Assembly: GCA_900544465.1 (NCBI GenBank) | Contig: UQVT01000123.1 | Span: forward strand, 1-5,720 | Length of the DNA stretch: 5,720 nucleotides | Source of the DNA: an uncultured Collinsella sp. | GTDB lineage: Bacteria; Actinomycetota; Coriobacteriia; Coriobacteriales; Coriobacteriaceae | Direction of reading: 5' to 3' | In this document: in pieces, positions 5,040-5,720 of the stretch | How the letters are laid out: the number at the start of each line of letters is the position of its first letter | Position numbering within the stretch: the first letter of the stretch is position 1 | The notes under the pieces: model-generated | The model's database searches: none | Seen by the model: the letters and a program-made list of their open reading frames with translations, nothing else | What the model was told of the DNA's origin: nothing | Made by a program: the position numbers and the translations under genes

Positions 5040-5720
5040 GCAAGCACTCCTCCCCTGCGCTTACCATGCGCGATGCGCTCTACGAGGCTCCCGGCCCCAA
5101 GATGCGCGCCAAGATTCGCATCGGCACCGCCATCTCGCTTGTTGCCGTCGCCGCACTCGTCGTCCTGGTACTGCAGCGCTTTTATGTGACCGGCCAGCTT
5201 TCGGTCCACTATTGGTATTTCTTTACGCACCTCACCACCTGGAAGTTCCTGCTTGCCGGCTTTGAGGGCACCGTTAAAGTCGCACTCACCGCTGGCGCAA
5301 TCGCGCTGGTGCTGGGCTTAGCCCTTATGCTCGGCCGTACCAGCGACATTAAGCCGCTGCAGCTGGTCTGCCGCGTGCTCACCGATTTCTTCCGCGGCGT
5401 GCCGAGCCTTCTGTTCATCTACTTCTTCTTTTTGGTGCTGCCCCAGTACAAGATCGCGCTGCCGTCGTTTTGGATGCTCACGCTCCCTGTCGCGCTCGCT
5501 GCAGCCGGCGTGCTGGCTGAGATTTTCCGCGCCGGCGTCAACGCCGTGCCACGTGGGCAGGTCGAGGCGGCCCAGGCACTCGGTCTCTCCAAAGCTAAAA
5601 TCACCTTTAAAATCGTGTTGCCGCAGGCTATTCGATTTATCATCCCGTCGTTGATTTCGCAGCTCGTGGTCGTAGTCAAAGACACCACCGTCGCCTATGT
5701 GGTGAGCTACCCCGACCTCA
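5036..5720 (+). CDS. gluD: Glutamate-type amino-acid ABC transporter permease, GluD-like, C-terminus outside the window
   Basis: 228 codons are visible and the frame is open to the right edge. The start ATG overlaps the gluC stop by four bases, with GGTGAGGA (5021-5028) as ribosome site. The N-terminal segment ALYEAPGPKMR (14-24) matches the LYDAPGP-type N-terminus I recall for Corynebacterium GluD. Membrane segments lie near 28-47, 78-99, 121-136 and 145-160, with further hydrophobic sequence at about 201-214. The EAA loop is E167-A-A-Q-A-L-G173 with LPQAIR at 185-190, followed by LISQLVVVVKDTTVAY, also typical of the family. It should pair with GluC to form the membrane channel. The missing end is probably short, and the ATPase gene may follow it outside the window. 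Confidence 0.88.
   Translation, partial: MSKHSSPALTMRDALYEAPGPKMRAKIRIGTAISLVAVAALVVLVLQRFYVTGQLSVHYWYFFTHLTTWKFLLAGFEGTVKVALTAGAIALVLGLALMLGRTSDIKPLQLVCRVLTDFFRGVPSLLFIYFFFLVLPQYKIALPSFWMLTLPVALAAAGVLAEIFRAGVNAVPRGQVEAAQALGLSKAKITFKIVLPQAIRFIIPSLISQLVVVVKDTTVAYVVSYPDL

Overview
The window looks like chromosomal DNA from a GC-rich anaerobic actinobacterium, most likely of the class Coriobacteriia (Collinsella or a close relative). This rests on codon use rich in G and C, strong Shine-Dalgarno sequences, actinobacterial-type glutamate transporter permeases (GluC/GluD-like), and a substrate-binding lipoprotein with a twin-arginine signal. The assignment is inferred from protein resemblance, not from a database search.

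Left part (1-856, minus strand): a two-gene unit reading leftwards. A small HD-domain phosphohydrolase-like protein is followed 3 nt later by a membrane protein of the CmpB / 'ABC-transporter type IV' family (PF06541-like), which runs off the left edge. A 228-bp divergent intergenic region (857-1084) separates it from the next gene. That region holds two clear palindromes but no convincing sigma-70 promoter.

Middle (1085-2912, plus strand): one monocistronic gene for a 1-deoxy-D-xylulose-5-phosphate synthase (DXS) family enzyme, ended by a strong intrinsic terminator. Thiamine-diphosphate binding and the catalytic Glu are intact. Several residues that handle the acceptor substrate in characterised DXS enzymes are replaced, and an internal segment is about 30 residues short. 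It may be a divergent DXS or a paralogue with another acceptor.

Gene-free stretch (2913-3245): a four-arm array of a near-identical 15-18 bp element in alternating orientation (two dyads, exactly 81 bp apart), a short perfect hairpin, then a second and unrelated REP-like hairpin. A good sigma-70-type promoter for the transporter operon follows.

Right part (3246-5720, plus strand): a polar amino-acid ABC importer, probably for glutamate or a related amino acid. The order is binding lipoprotein (GluB-like), an intercistronic stem-loop that may set the ratio of binding protein to permease, permease GluC-like, then permease GluD-like, which overlaps gluC by 4 nt and is cut by the right edge. No ATPase gene lies inside the window. 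It would be expected just downstream or elsewhere in the genome.

The two observations most worth following up are the altered acceptor site of the DXS-like enzyme and the phased, alternating-orientation repeat array upstream of the glutamate operon. The other genes look ordinary.
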